From the NCBI RefSeq assembly GCF_009664365.1, contig NZ_CP044310.1, positions 941,001-1,005,000 of the forward strand: DNA of 64,000 nucleotides. Reading direction: 5' to 3'. The notes below the pieces were generated by a model. The model was not told the DNA's origin and ran no database searches. It saw only the letters and a program-made list of their open reading frames with translations. This document shows positions 56,924-64,000 of this stretch, piece after piece. Numbering within the stretch: position 1 is the first letter of the stretch; each line of letters starts with the position of its first letter. The translations under genes were made by a program, and so were the position numbers. The stretch comes from Paenibacillus xylanilyticus. GTDB taxonomy: Bacteria > Bacillota > Bacilli > Paenibacillales > Paenibacillaceae.

Positions 56924-57922
56924 TTATCTTGAGTCCGGAATCCGTATAGCAAGATTGCCAAACTGCTCCCCCTTTTCCATCCGTTCGAACGCTTTCGCTG
57001 TGTCCTGTAGCGCATACACTCTATCGACTACAGGATGTATACTATGATGTTCCACCCATTGCAGCATCTGGACAAACTCTTCATGGCTTCCCATGGAAGT
57101 ACCAATCAGGCTTACTTGAGGGAAGAAGATGGATCGGATCGGAACAGTCAGATCATCTCCGGAGCTTGCGCCATACATTACGATTCGGCCACCGGGTCGG
57201 ATAATATTGAAATATTGGGGGAAAAGAGCTTGTCCGATGCTATCCAAAACCAGATCCACGTGGTCGTGTTTGTTATGCTTACTCCAATCCTCATGACTGT
57301 CAAATGCTTGTACAGCTCCCAATCGAATGGCTTCATTTTGCTTCATTTCGTTCCTTGAGGTTACGGTTACCTTGGCTCCAGCTGATACCGCCATAAGCAG
57401 AGCATAGGTGGCTACACCACCTCCAATGCCGGGAATCAGAACATGTTCTCCCTGCTGAAGACCACCACGGGTGAATAACGCACGGTAGGCCGTCAATGCC
57501 GATAGGGATAACACCCCTGCTTCCTCCCAAGTTAGATGAGATGGTTTGGGTAATGCATTTTCGGCAGGGATGGTAATATACTGTGCAAGTGTTCCATCCG
57601 TTGGTCCGCCTACGATCTCAGGTACAAGTGGCACATCTGCTGCACACTTCCAACCGAGAGTTGGATGAATAATGACTTCTTCACCTACAGAAGGGTGTAC
57701 AACGCCTTCGCCAGTTTCTACTATTATACCAGCCCCATCGGAGCCTAGAATGAGCGGAGCGTCATGGGTTGTGCGACCTGCCATGATGAAGAGATCGCGA
57801 TGGTTAAGACCGGCGGATTTTAACTGAATTTTGACTTCGCCGAACCCTGGTGCTCGGCTTGTGGATGATGTATATTGGAGCCCCCTGAGGCCACTTTGGC
57901 CAGAATGTATAATAGCTTTCAT
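56924..57922 (-). CDS. zinc-type alcohol dehydrogenase-like oxidoreductase (MDR family)
   Basis: A 332-aa NAD(P)H-dependent medium-chain oxidoreductase. The N-terminal GroES-like part has KSAGLNHRDLFIMAGRTTHDAPLILGSDGAGIIVETG. The Rossmann part has VLIPGIGGGVATYALLMAVSAGAKVTVTS and VDLVLDSIG. The structural-zinc cysteine cluster is absent and catalytic zinc ligands are incomplete, so a quinone-reductase-like or YogA-like enzyme is more likely than a true alcohol dehydrogenase. The start is the ATG at 57922 with GGGAGGA 8 nt upstream; the frame is open to 57958. It is divergent from a LysR gene that probably regulates it. Confidence 0.87.
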   Translation of the reverse strand: MKAIIHSGQSGLRGLQYTSSTSRAPGFGEVKIQLKSAGLNHRDLFIMAGRTTHDAPLILGSDGAGIIVETGEGVVHPSVGEEVIIHPTLGWKCAADVPLVPEIVGGPTDGTLAQYITIPAENALPKPSHLTWEEAGVLSLSALTAYRALFTRGGLQQGEHVLIPGIGGGVATYALLMAVSAGAKVTVTSRNEMKQNEAIRLGAVQAFDSHEDWSKHNKHDHVDLVLDSIGQALFPQYFNIIRPGGRIVMYGASSGDDLTVPIRSIFFPQVSLIGTSMGSHEEFVQMLQWVEHHSIHPVVDRVYALQDTAKAFERMEKGEQFGNLAIRIPDSR

Positions 57923-58057
57923 AACGTTATTCCTCCCGTTGATGTAATTAAAGGTCATGATTGAACCTCATTGTACAGTTGGGGTGGTTTCACGTAAAAT
58001 GAACAGAATTGAATGTGGGTATCAATAAAAATAATAGCTAGCAAGCAGGTGATTATC

Positions 58058-58924
58058 ATGGATGCAGGAGATCTGAAAATATTTCAGACAGTTGCTCGAG
58101 AGGGAAGTATTAGTAAAGCGGCATTGGCACTAAATTATGTGCAGTCCAATGTTACAACGCGGATCAGGCAGCTGGAAAGTCAACTTCAAGTTCAGCTTTT
58201 TCATCGCACGAACCGGGGAATGGTACTTACGCCTGCTGGAGATCATTTGCTCGAGTATGCAGATAAAATACTGGATTTGTTGCATGAAGCAGAATTGTCG
58301 ACTCAAACAGGAAGTATACCTGCTGGAAAGCTTCGTTTAGGTTCCATTGAGACAGCGGCCTCCAGCTTCCTTGCTCCATTCCTGGCTAAATACAATTCCT
58401 GTTATCCAGAAGTACAGACTTCACTTGTCACAGGAGGGACTCATGAGCTGAATCAGAGGGTCATGCAGCATGATCTGCAAGGAGCCTTAGTCTATGGGCC
58501 AGTCGAGCATCCTGAACTGAAATATACCAAGGTGTTTGATGAAGAACTGGTTCTGATTGCGGAACCAGGCTTGCATCAAATGGCCGAAGTTTTAGATAAA
58601 CCGATGTTGTTCTTTGAGATTGGGTGTACGCACAGAACTCAAGCTGAAGCTTTTCTACATAGCCATGGGGTCCATACGCTCAATGTAATGGAATTTGGAA
58701 CACTGAACACGATCCTAAGTGGTGTATCTGCCGGAATAGGGGTATCATTACTCCCACGTTCTTCGGTTGTCCAAGCCGAATTAAGAGGAGAAGTTTCAGT
58801 GATATCTTTGCCAGAGCCATACTGCAGGTTGGAAGTGGGACTTGTACATGCCCGAAGTGAACATCTATCGGCTGCATTACGAGGCTTGCTGGAGATGATG
58901 ATAACTAGGAATAACGAAGGCTAA
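58058..58924 (+). CDS. LysR-family transcriptional regulator
   Basis: A 288-aa regulator. The N-terminal winged helix-turn-helix (about 1-65) reads DLKIFQTVAREGSISKAALALNYVQSNVTTRIRQLESQL with LFHRTNRGMVLTPAG. The effector-binding domain (about 85-285) has GKLRLGSIETAASSFLAPFLAKY and TILSGVSAGIGVSLLPRS. I start at the ATG at 58058 (AGGTGA site) rather than the open frame start at 58013. The 135-bp gap to the divergent oxidoreductase gene is the expected operator region. The effector is unknown. Confidence 0.9.
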   Translation: MDAGDLKIFQTVAREGSISKAALALNYVQSNVTTRIRQLESQLQVQLFHRTNRGMVLTPAGDHLLEYADKILDLLHEAELSTQTGSIPAGKLRLGSIETAASSFLAPFLAKYNSCYPEVQTSLVTGGTHELNQRVMQHDLQGALVYGPVEHPELKYTKVFDEELVLIAEPGLHQMAEVLDKPMLFFEIGCTHRTQAEAFLHSHGVHTLNVMEFGTLNTILSGVSAGIGVSLLPRSSVVQAELRGEVSVISLPEPYCRLEVGLVHARSEHLSAALRGLLEMMITRNNEG

Positions 58925-59076
58925 AAAATCCTATTTCAGGAAATTCCACCGGGATTGAAGACCTGAACCCGTTCCCGATTAGCGGTTTTGGAGAAGGAAG
59001 CAGTGCTGTTCTGGAACGGAATTCGGGTAAAGTTCGAGTCTGCAATCTGGGTTCAAGAACAGATGAAGTAGTTCAA

Positions 59077-60117
59077 CTAGGTGACAGATTGCTCTTGAAT
59101 GTATTTGCGATAAAGGGCTGGTGTGATCTCTTCGAATTTTTTGAAAATTTTGATAAAGTACCCGGATTCGTTAAACCCCAGCTCATCACTGATCTGTGAG
59201 ATCGGCATGTCGGTAACCTCCAGCAATTGCTTGGCCCATTTGATTTTGAGCTTGGCCAGATAGGTTGTGAAATTCTCACCGGTTTCCTTGGCAAACAGTC
59301 TGCTGAAATAGCTTGGACTAAGGTGGCATAGATCTGCCATATGTTTCAATGTCACCTGCTCACTCTTGTGACTGTGGATATATTCAAAAGCAGGCTGTAA
59401 CGCAGGGCTGGTACATGCATTATCGCTTGGACTGTTTTTGAGATAGGCATCCGCAATCGCATTGGTCATTTCCTTTTTGATGGATTCAATATTGCGAATG
59501 GAGTACCCAGGTAAAATTGTGGATAGATTAACGGATTCCTGAGAGCCCGAAGCCTTCTCGAACATCTCCACCAGCAAATTTTTATTGAGAGCTTCCTCTA
59601 CAATATAGTTGCACAGCAGGGACAGCATATTGGATATTTTCACAATCTCTTCATAGGTCATGACAGGCAGCTGATCATAATCGTCTTGCAGTTCCTGCAG
59701 CTTCGCTTCATGCATGGGTACATTTTTGGAAGAGACGATCTGTTCCAGATGGGTACCTTTGTCCGGATCTGCAAGTTTAACTTGCCCTGCCATCACGGCT
59801 CCAATGTATTTCCCATCGATGGTGATGGGAATGGCGATATCAATAATATTGAAATGACACAAGTATACATAAGGTTCATTCACCCGAACCGCTTCCAGCC
59901 CGCCGCGCGAATCGCACTTTTGGCAGTAGGGAAGAAGTTTGGGATCTTTGCGTACATTTTGGCAGAACGCTTGGCAGCTGCTGTGGCTGGTCACTGGAAT
60001 ACCTTTGTAGTCGACGGTCAGGATGGCCAGTTTGGTTACATTCGCCAGTGAATCCTGTAGACGCTTCCATTTATTTAGGTCGAGGATTTTATTAATGTGC
60101 AAGTATTCTTTAATCAT
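59077..60117 (-). CDS. AraC-family regulator with PocR sensory domain
   Basis: A 346-aa transcription regulator. The N-terminal PocR ligand-binding domain (about 10-165) is marked by LQDSLANVTKLAILTVDYKGIPVTSHSSCQAFCQNVRKD, YCQKCDSRGGLEAVR and PYVYLCHFNIIDIAIPITIDGKYIGAVMAGQV, with conserved cysteines. The C-terminal AraC double helix-turn-helix (about 245-345) includes MADLCHLSPSYFSRLFAKETGENFTTYL and ISDELGFNESGYFIKIFKKFEEITPALYRK. PocR domains sense small diols or related compounds. Its position, divergent from gldA-dhaKL, implies control of glycerol/dihydroxyacetone use. GGAGG 9 nt before the ATG at 60117 selects this start over 60132. Confidence 0.92.
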   Translation of the reverse strand: MIKEYLHINKILDLNKWKRLQDSLANVTKLAILTVDYKGIPVTSHSSCQAFCQNVRKDPKLLPYCQKCDSRGGLEAVRVNEPYVYLCHFNIIDIAIPITIDGKYIGAVMAGQVKLADPDKGTHLEQIVSSKNVPMHEAKLQELQDDYDQLPVMTYEEIVKISNMLSLLCNYIVEEALNKNLLVEMFEKASGSQESVNLSTILPGYSIRNIESIKKEMTNAIADAYLKNSPSDNACTSPALQPAFEYIHSHKSEQVTLKHMADLCHLSPSYFSRLFAKETGENFTTYLAKLKIKWAKQLLEVTDMPISQISDELGFNESGYFIKIFKKFEEITPALYRKYIQEQSVT

Positions 60118-60425
60118 TCTGTGAACCTCCATAGCTAACCTGATTAATGGCCCTTAAGCGCTAAAAAGTTAGCAAGTTGTACATATTAGAATAGGATGCG
60201 AACGGGTAATGTAAGACGATGTCAACATTCCACCATCCAATGACAATAACATACCATGATTTCAGAAAAAAGCAAAAAATTACGATTGGAAGTTATAATA
60301 ATTTGTTATTAAAGTCCAATGTGTCTCTCGCATTCATGAGATATATTTAGATTAATTGTGAGCCATTCAAATTTGATGCATTTAACACGACCACCCTATT
60401 AACTATCTTTAGGAGGCATACCATT
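60118..60425. other. divergent control region between PocR-AraC gene and gldA
   Basis: 308 bp, AT-rich, with several imperfect repeats. I could not assign AraC half-sites, a cre box or a clear sigma-A promoter with confidence. Confidence 0.45.
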
Positions 60426-61565
60426 ATGAGAAAAGCATTTATCAGTCCAACCAAATATGTGCAAGGCGAAGATGAACTGTTGAACCTTGGTTACTTTGTG
60501 AAATCCTTTGGAGATTCCGCTTTATTGATCGCACATCCGGATGATGTACAACGGGTCAAGGCGAAGCTTGATGCAACAGCAGAAAAGTTCAATATTACCT
60601 TTGTTGAAAGCGGTTTTAGAGGGGAGTGCTCCCGTCAGGAAGTGGCTCGTCTGCAGGAAATTGCGAAGGAAAAAGGATGCACCTGCACTATCGGCCTGGG
60701 AGGCGGTAAAGCCATTGATGCAGCCAAATGTGTAGCGGAAGGCGAAGCGTTGATCATTTGCCCAACCATTGCTGCTACCGATGCGCCAACAAGTCACTCG
60801 GCGGTATTGTATACACCGGAAGGATCTTTTGATGACTACGCGTATTTCAAACAAAGTCCAAGCGTCGTGCTGGTGGATACAACCGTAATCGCTAACGCAC
60901 CAACACGCTTCCTCGTATCCGGTATGGGAGACGCACTCTCTACGTACTTCGAAGCAAGAGCAACAGCGAAATCGTATTCTCGTGTAAACGCAAGTCTGCC
61001 AATGGGATCCCGCGAAGGATATACTCCGTCTGCTGTAGGTACGAATGCAGCACTGGCGCTGGCAAAATTGTGTTATGAAATGCTGCTGACGGACGGAGCA
61101 AAAGCAAAAGTAGCCAGCGACAGCAACGTTGTAACACAAGCGCTGGAAAATATCGTTGAGACCAACATTCTGCTGTCAGGTCTTGGATTCGAAAGTGGCG
61201 GTCTGGCCGCTGCACATGCTATCCACAACGGATTGACGGTTCTGGAGGGTACACACCACTTCTTCCACGGTGAAAAAGTATCCTTCGGTACGATTGCACA
61301 GCTCGTCCTTGAAAATGCACCAACCGAGGAGCTGCATGAAGTCATGGACTTCTGCCTCGAGGTGGGACTGCCTGTAAGTTTGGCGGATATCGGTGTAGAT
61401 ACCATTACTCAAGAAGAGCTGCTGAAAGTGGCAGAGATCGCATGTATTCCGGAAGAATCCATTCACGCTATGCCATTCCCGATCACTGTTCCTGAAGTGG
61501 CTGCTGCCATTGCAGCGGCTGACCGTATGGGTCGGGAATACAAAGCTCGCCGGGAGGCAAAGTAA
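60426..61565 (+). CDS. gldA: glycerol dehydrogenase
   Basis: Zinc- or iron-type NAD-dependent dehydrogenase of 379 aa oxidising glycerol to dihydroxyacetone, or acting in reverse on hydroxyacetone or methylglyoxal. The NAD-binding GGGKAIDAAKCVAE (about residue 96), CPTIAATDAPTSHSAVLYTPEG, metal-ligand Asp in VSGMGDALSTYFEA (about residue 171) and metal-ligand His residues in AAHAIHNGL and GTHHFFHGEKVSFG are intact. An AGGAGG site precedes the ATG. Its stop overlaps the start of dhaKL, so product and kinase are made together. Confidence 0.95.
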   Translation: MRKAFISPTKYVQGEDELLNLGYFVKSFGDSALLIAHPDDVQRVKAKLDATAEKFNITFVESGFRGECSRQEVARLQEIAKEKGCTCTIGLGGGKAIDAAKCVAEGEALIICPTIAATDAPTSHSAVLYTPEGSFDDYAYFKQSPSVVLVDTTVIANAPTRFLVSGMGDALSTYFEARATAKSYSRVNASLPMGSREGYTPSAVGTNAALALAKLCYEMLLTDGAKAKVASDSNVVTQALENIVETNILLSGLGFESGGLAAAHAIHNGLTVLEGTHHFFHGEKVSFGTIAQLVLENAPTEELHEVMDFCLEVGLPVSLADIGVDTITQEELLKVAEIACIPEESIHAMPFPITVPEVAAAIAAADRMGREYKARREAK

Positions 61566-63334
61566 TGAAGAAAATTATCAATCAGGCTGAAAATGTCGTA
61601 ATGGAAATGTGCAACGGGATTGCGCTGGCACACCCCGAGCTTGAATTTTTGAAAAAGTATAAGGTCATTAAACGCAGAGAGATTAATGCGGATAAAGTCA
61701 GCCTCATCAGCGGCGGCGGCAGTGGCCATGAACCGGCTCACGCTGGCTATGTGGGGAAAGGCATGCTGGATGCTGCGGTATGTGGAGATGTATTCGCATC
61801 TCCTTCCCAGATTCAGGTGTACCAGGCAATTAAGGCAACGGCCAGCAGCAAGGGCACTCTCTTGATTATCAAGAACTACAGCGGTGACATGATGAATTTC
61901 AAGAATGCTGCACATCTGGCGGAGGAAGACGGTATCGATGTACAGCATGTGCGTGTTGAGGACGATATTGCTGTACAAGATAGTCTCTACACCGTAGGAC
62001 GCCGCGGCGTAGCCGGAACGGTTTTGGTGCATAAAATTGCCGGAGCTGCGGCTGAAGAAGGGCGCAGTCTGGCAGAAGTGAAGTTGGTTGCCGAGAAGGC
62101 AGCCCAGAACGTACGCAGCATTGGTTTTGGATTCACGTCCTGTACCGTACCTGCCAAAGGAACACCAACGTTCGAAATTGCGGACGATGAAATGGAGTTC
62201 GGTGTAGGAATCCATGGTGAACCGGGAATTCGTCGTGAGAAGATCGTTTCTGCTGATGAGCTGGCAGGCCGCATGGTTGAAGCCCTGCTGGCAGACATGA
62301 AGCTGGAAGGCGACACATCCGCTGAGATTGCCGTGCTCGTGAACGGTTTTGGTGCAACGCCGCTGCAGGAATTGTACCTGCTTAACAATTCTGTTCAGCG
62401 TGAGCTGGCAAGCCATTCGGGTCTCCAAGTAGCCACCACCTTTGTTGGCAATTATATGACCAGCATCGATATGGCTGGCGCATCGCTAACGATCCTGAAG
62501 CTGGATGATGAGCTTAAGTCGTTGTTATTTAAGGAAAGTGACACACCTGCATTCAAGGTTTCCGGTCCTCCGGCTGCACAAGTAGCCTACTCCGAAGCAC
62601 TTGAAGCAGTTGTAGGTGAAGACGCTCCGGTTTCCTATGAAGTAGAGACACCTGCATCCGCTGCAGTCATTAACAACAACCAATTCTCCCTGGACAATAT
62701 CGTGTACCTGATCGATAAGATGGGTGAGATCATCATTAAGAACGAGGTACCGTTCTGTGAGCTCGATTCCCATGCAGGGGACGGTGACTTCGGGATGAGC
62801 GTGGCGAAGGGATTCCGTCAGTTGAAACGCGAATGGAATCATATTATCAGCGAGGAGAAGAAGGATATCGGTTCGTTCCTGGATGCATGCTCGCTCGTTA
62901 TTATGGAATATTGCGGCGGGGCATCCGGTCCAATCTGGGGCTCGGCATTCCGCGCTGCCGGCAAGGCAGTAGGAGATAAACAGCAGCTGAATGTATCCGA
63001 GTTTGCCGAAATGATGCAAGCAGCCGTGCAAGGCATTCAATCCACGGGTGAGCGTTCCTTCGGACGCGGCGCAGTTGTAGGCGACAAGACACTAATTGAT
63101 GCACTCGTACCTTGTGCCGATTCCTGGACACAAAGTGCAAATGCAGGTGATGACTTCAAAACGGCATTTGCCAAAGGGGCACAAGCGGCAGTTGAAGGTG
63201 CTAAGAAAACCGAAGACATCGTGGCACGCATGGGCCGCGCAGGTACGGTTGGAGATCGCAGTCTGGGGTATCCGGATGCCGGTGCATACGCACTGGGAGT
63301 TATTTTCACAGAGATCTCCGAGTCAATGAAATAG
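61565..63334 (+). CDS. dhaKL: dihydroxyacetone kinase, fused DhaK-DhaL
   Basis: ATP-dependent kinase of 589 aa converting dihydroxyacetone to DHAP. The DhaK half (about 1-330) carries GGGSGHEPAHAGYVG and the substrate-binding His217 in GVGIHGEPGIRR, which forms the covalent hemiaminal. A linker of about 50 residues leads to the DhaL half (about 375-589) with the Mg/ADP-binding DSHAGDGDFGMSVAKGF, GGASGPIWGSAFRAAG and ARMGRAGTVGDRSLGYPDAGAYALG. The fused form indicates an ATP-using rather than PTS-dependent enzyme. It overlaps gldA by one base and ends at a strong terminator. Confidence 0.95.
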   Translation: MKKIINQAENVVMEMCNGIALAHPELEFLKKYKVIKRREINADKVSLISGGGSGHEPAHAGYVGKGMLDAAVCGDVFASPSQIQVYQAIKATASSKGTLLIIKNYSGDMMNFKNAAHLAEEDGIDVQHVRVEDDIAVQDSLYTVGRRGVAGTVLVHKIAGAAAEEGRSLAEVKLVAEKAAQNVRSIGFGFTSCTVPAKGTPTFEIADDEMEFGVGIHGEPGIRREKIVSADELAGRMVEALLADMKLEGDTSAEIAVLVNGFGATPLQELYLLNNSVQRELASHSGLQVATTFVGNYMTSIDMAGASLTILKLDDELKSLLFKESDTPAFKVSGPPAAQVAYSEALEAVVGEDAPVSYEVETPASAAVINNNQFSLDNIVYLIDKMGEIIIKNEVPFCELDSHAGDGDFGMSVAKGFRQLKREWNHIISEEKKDIGSFLDACSLVIMEYCGGASGPIWGSAFRAAGKAVGDKQQLNVSEFAEMMQAAVQGIQSTGERSFGRGAVVGDKTLIDALVPCADSWTQSANAGDDFKTAFAKGAQAAVEGAKKTEDIVARMGRAGTVGDRSLGYPDAGAYALGVIFTEISESMK

Positions 63335-63423
63335 AGAAGTCGGTTAAAGATATCGTTTATAGCAAAAAAAGATTGTGGAAGCTAGTGTATTAGCAAGAAT
63401 AAGCAGCAAGCGACACAGGTAAC

Positions 63424-63446
63424 GGCGCCGGATGTCCGGCGCCTTT
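63424..63446 (+). terminator. gldA-dhaKL terminator
   Basis: GGCGCCGGA / TCCGGCGCC around a TG loop, followed by a short T-rich tract (TTTATG); a second T-run starts near 63454. Confidence 0.8.
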
Positions 63447-63575
63447 ATGTGTGCCTTTTTTAACCATACTTAAGTCTATTTTTACATGTGTATTGTTACA
63501 TTATCCAAGCATCACAAGAGTAGGTCCGTTCATACATTCATTGGATTAACATTTCATAGCGATAAAGGAGTTATT

Positions 63576-64000
63576 ATGAGAGCAGTCACATCATTCTTGA
63601 AAAAACCGCAGGGGTTGCTGGTTTTATCACTTGTTTTGGTCATTTTCGGCAGCTTGTTTGCCGGGATGTTCAACACATCCTTTTATTCCGTTAAAGTCAA
63701 AGAAATCAAATTCGAAGCAGATCACGGGACCTTGTCGGGCCTGCTATACATGCCAAAAGGCGCGGGTGCGGATGACAAACGGCCTGTCATTATTACGACT
63801 CATGGGTATCTGAATACCAAGGAAATGCAGGATGCCCCTGCAATTGAAATGTCGAGACGCGGTTACATTGTGCTCGCACTGGACATGTACGATCATGGGG
63901 ATTCACGTTGGAGCGGAGATATTCCGGTCAAGGATCTGTTCAGTACCTTCTGGATCTATTCCCAGTATGACGCAGCAAAGTATATCTATGAACAGGATTT
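63576..64000 (+). CDS. membrane-anchored alpha/beta hydrolase, 3' end cut by window
   Basis: The first 141 residues of a serine hydrolase-like protein are visible. An N-terminal membrane segment (about 12-32, GLLVLSLVLVIFGSLFAGMF) is followed by the start of an alpha/beta-hydrolase fold: GTLSGLLYMPKG, the oxyanion strand VIITTHGYLNTKEM and YIVLALDMYDHGDSRWSG. The nucleophile elbow and catalytic triad lie beyond the window. AAAGGAG is 6-7 nt before the ATG. Substrate is unknown. Confidence 0.82.
   Translation, partial: MRAVTSFLKKPQGLLVLSLVLVIFGSLFAGMFNTSFYSVKVKEIKFEADHGTLSGLLYMPKGAGADDKRPVIITTHGYLNTKEMQDAPAIEMSRRGYIVLALDMYDHGDSRWSGDIPVKDLFSTFWIYSQYDAAKYIYEQD

Overview
The window looks like chromosome of a Paenibacillus-type firmicute. 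It has moderate GC, strong AGGAGG-type ribosome binding sites, Bacillus-style regulation (LicT/RAT antitermination, CcpA-like cre boxes, TPP riboswitches), SLH-domain surface proteins, copper-amine-oxidase-N-type secreted proteins, a PL3 pectate lyase and several secreted glycosidases. No rRNA, tRNA, CRISPR array, prophage or insertion sequence was seen. Both window ends cut genes: a GH1 phospho-beta-glucosidase on the left and a membrane-anchored alpha/beta hydrolase on the right.

Layout. 1-4.5 kb is a beta-glucoside PTS locus (bglH-bglP-licT, minus strand), in which bglP and licT are each preceded by a promoter, a cre-like box, a RAT hairpin and an overlapping terminator. 4.6-10.5 kb is mixed: a tiny basic protein, a chemoreceptor, two deoxynucleoside kinases, a ferritin-like protein, a small membrane protein and a MerR/TipAS regulator. 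10.6-16.0 kb is a thiamin salvage operon (thiZ-X-Y-M-D-E, minus) behind a canonical TPP riboswitch. 16.1-19.3 kb has an orphan radical SAM/SPASM protein, a PL3 pectate lyase and a copper-amine-oxidase-N-like protein. 19.3-22.6 kb is a second TPP riboswitch driving an ECF-type ykoEDC transporter. Then follow a PQQ-repeat beta-propeller protein, a metNPQ methionine importer, an XRE/MmyB-type regulator and a FabF-type ketosynthase.

29.9-35.9 kb is a divergent nitrate assimilation locus: nasA (transporter) on minus, nasBC (nitrate reductase) on plus. Both leaders carry two short hairpins with hexanucleotide loops (A at position 1, G at position 4). In each, the second hairpin overlaps an intrinsic terminator. 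This is the architecture of ANTAR-protein antitermination targets, and I consider it the most interesting signal in the window. 36.2-41.6 kb is a two-gene unit pairing a 139-aa protein with a ubiquitin/MoaD-like pattern and a 1656-aa DUF4132-type protein. 42.2-46.6 kb holds secreted GH3 and GH30 glucosidases. After an acetyltransferase and an FNT-family channel comes a three-gene operon (49.2-48.1 kb) that looks like an immunity or HEAT-repeat cassette. 49.7-56.8 kb holds two paralogous SLH surface proteins with Ig-like repeats. The right end has a LysR/oxidoreductase pair and a glycerol/dihydroxyacetone module (PocR-AraC regulator, gldA, fused dhaKL).

The genes combine into polysaccharide use (pectin, beta-glucans, beta-glucosides), vitamin and amino acid uptake, nitrate assimilation and glycerol metabolism. 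This is consistent with a soil or plant-associated lifestyle (inference). Family assignments rest on motif recognition only; no database search was run.
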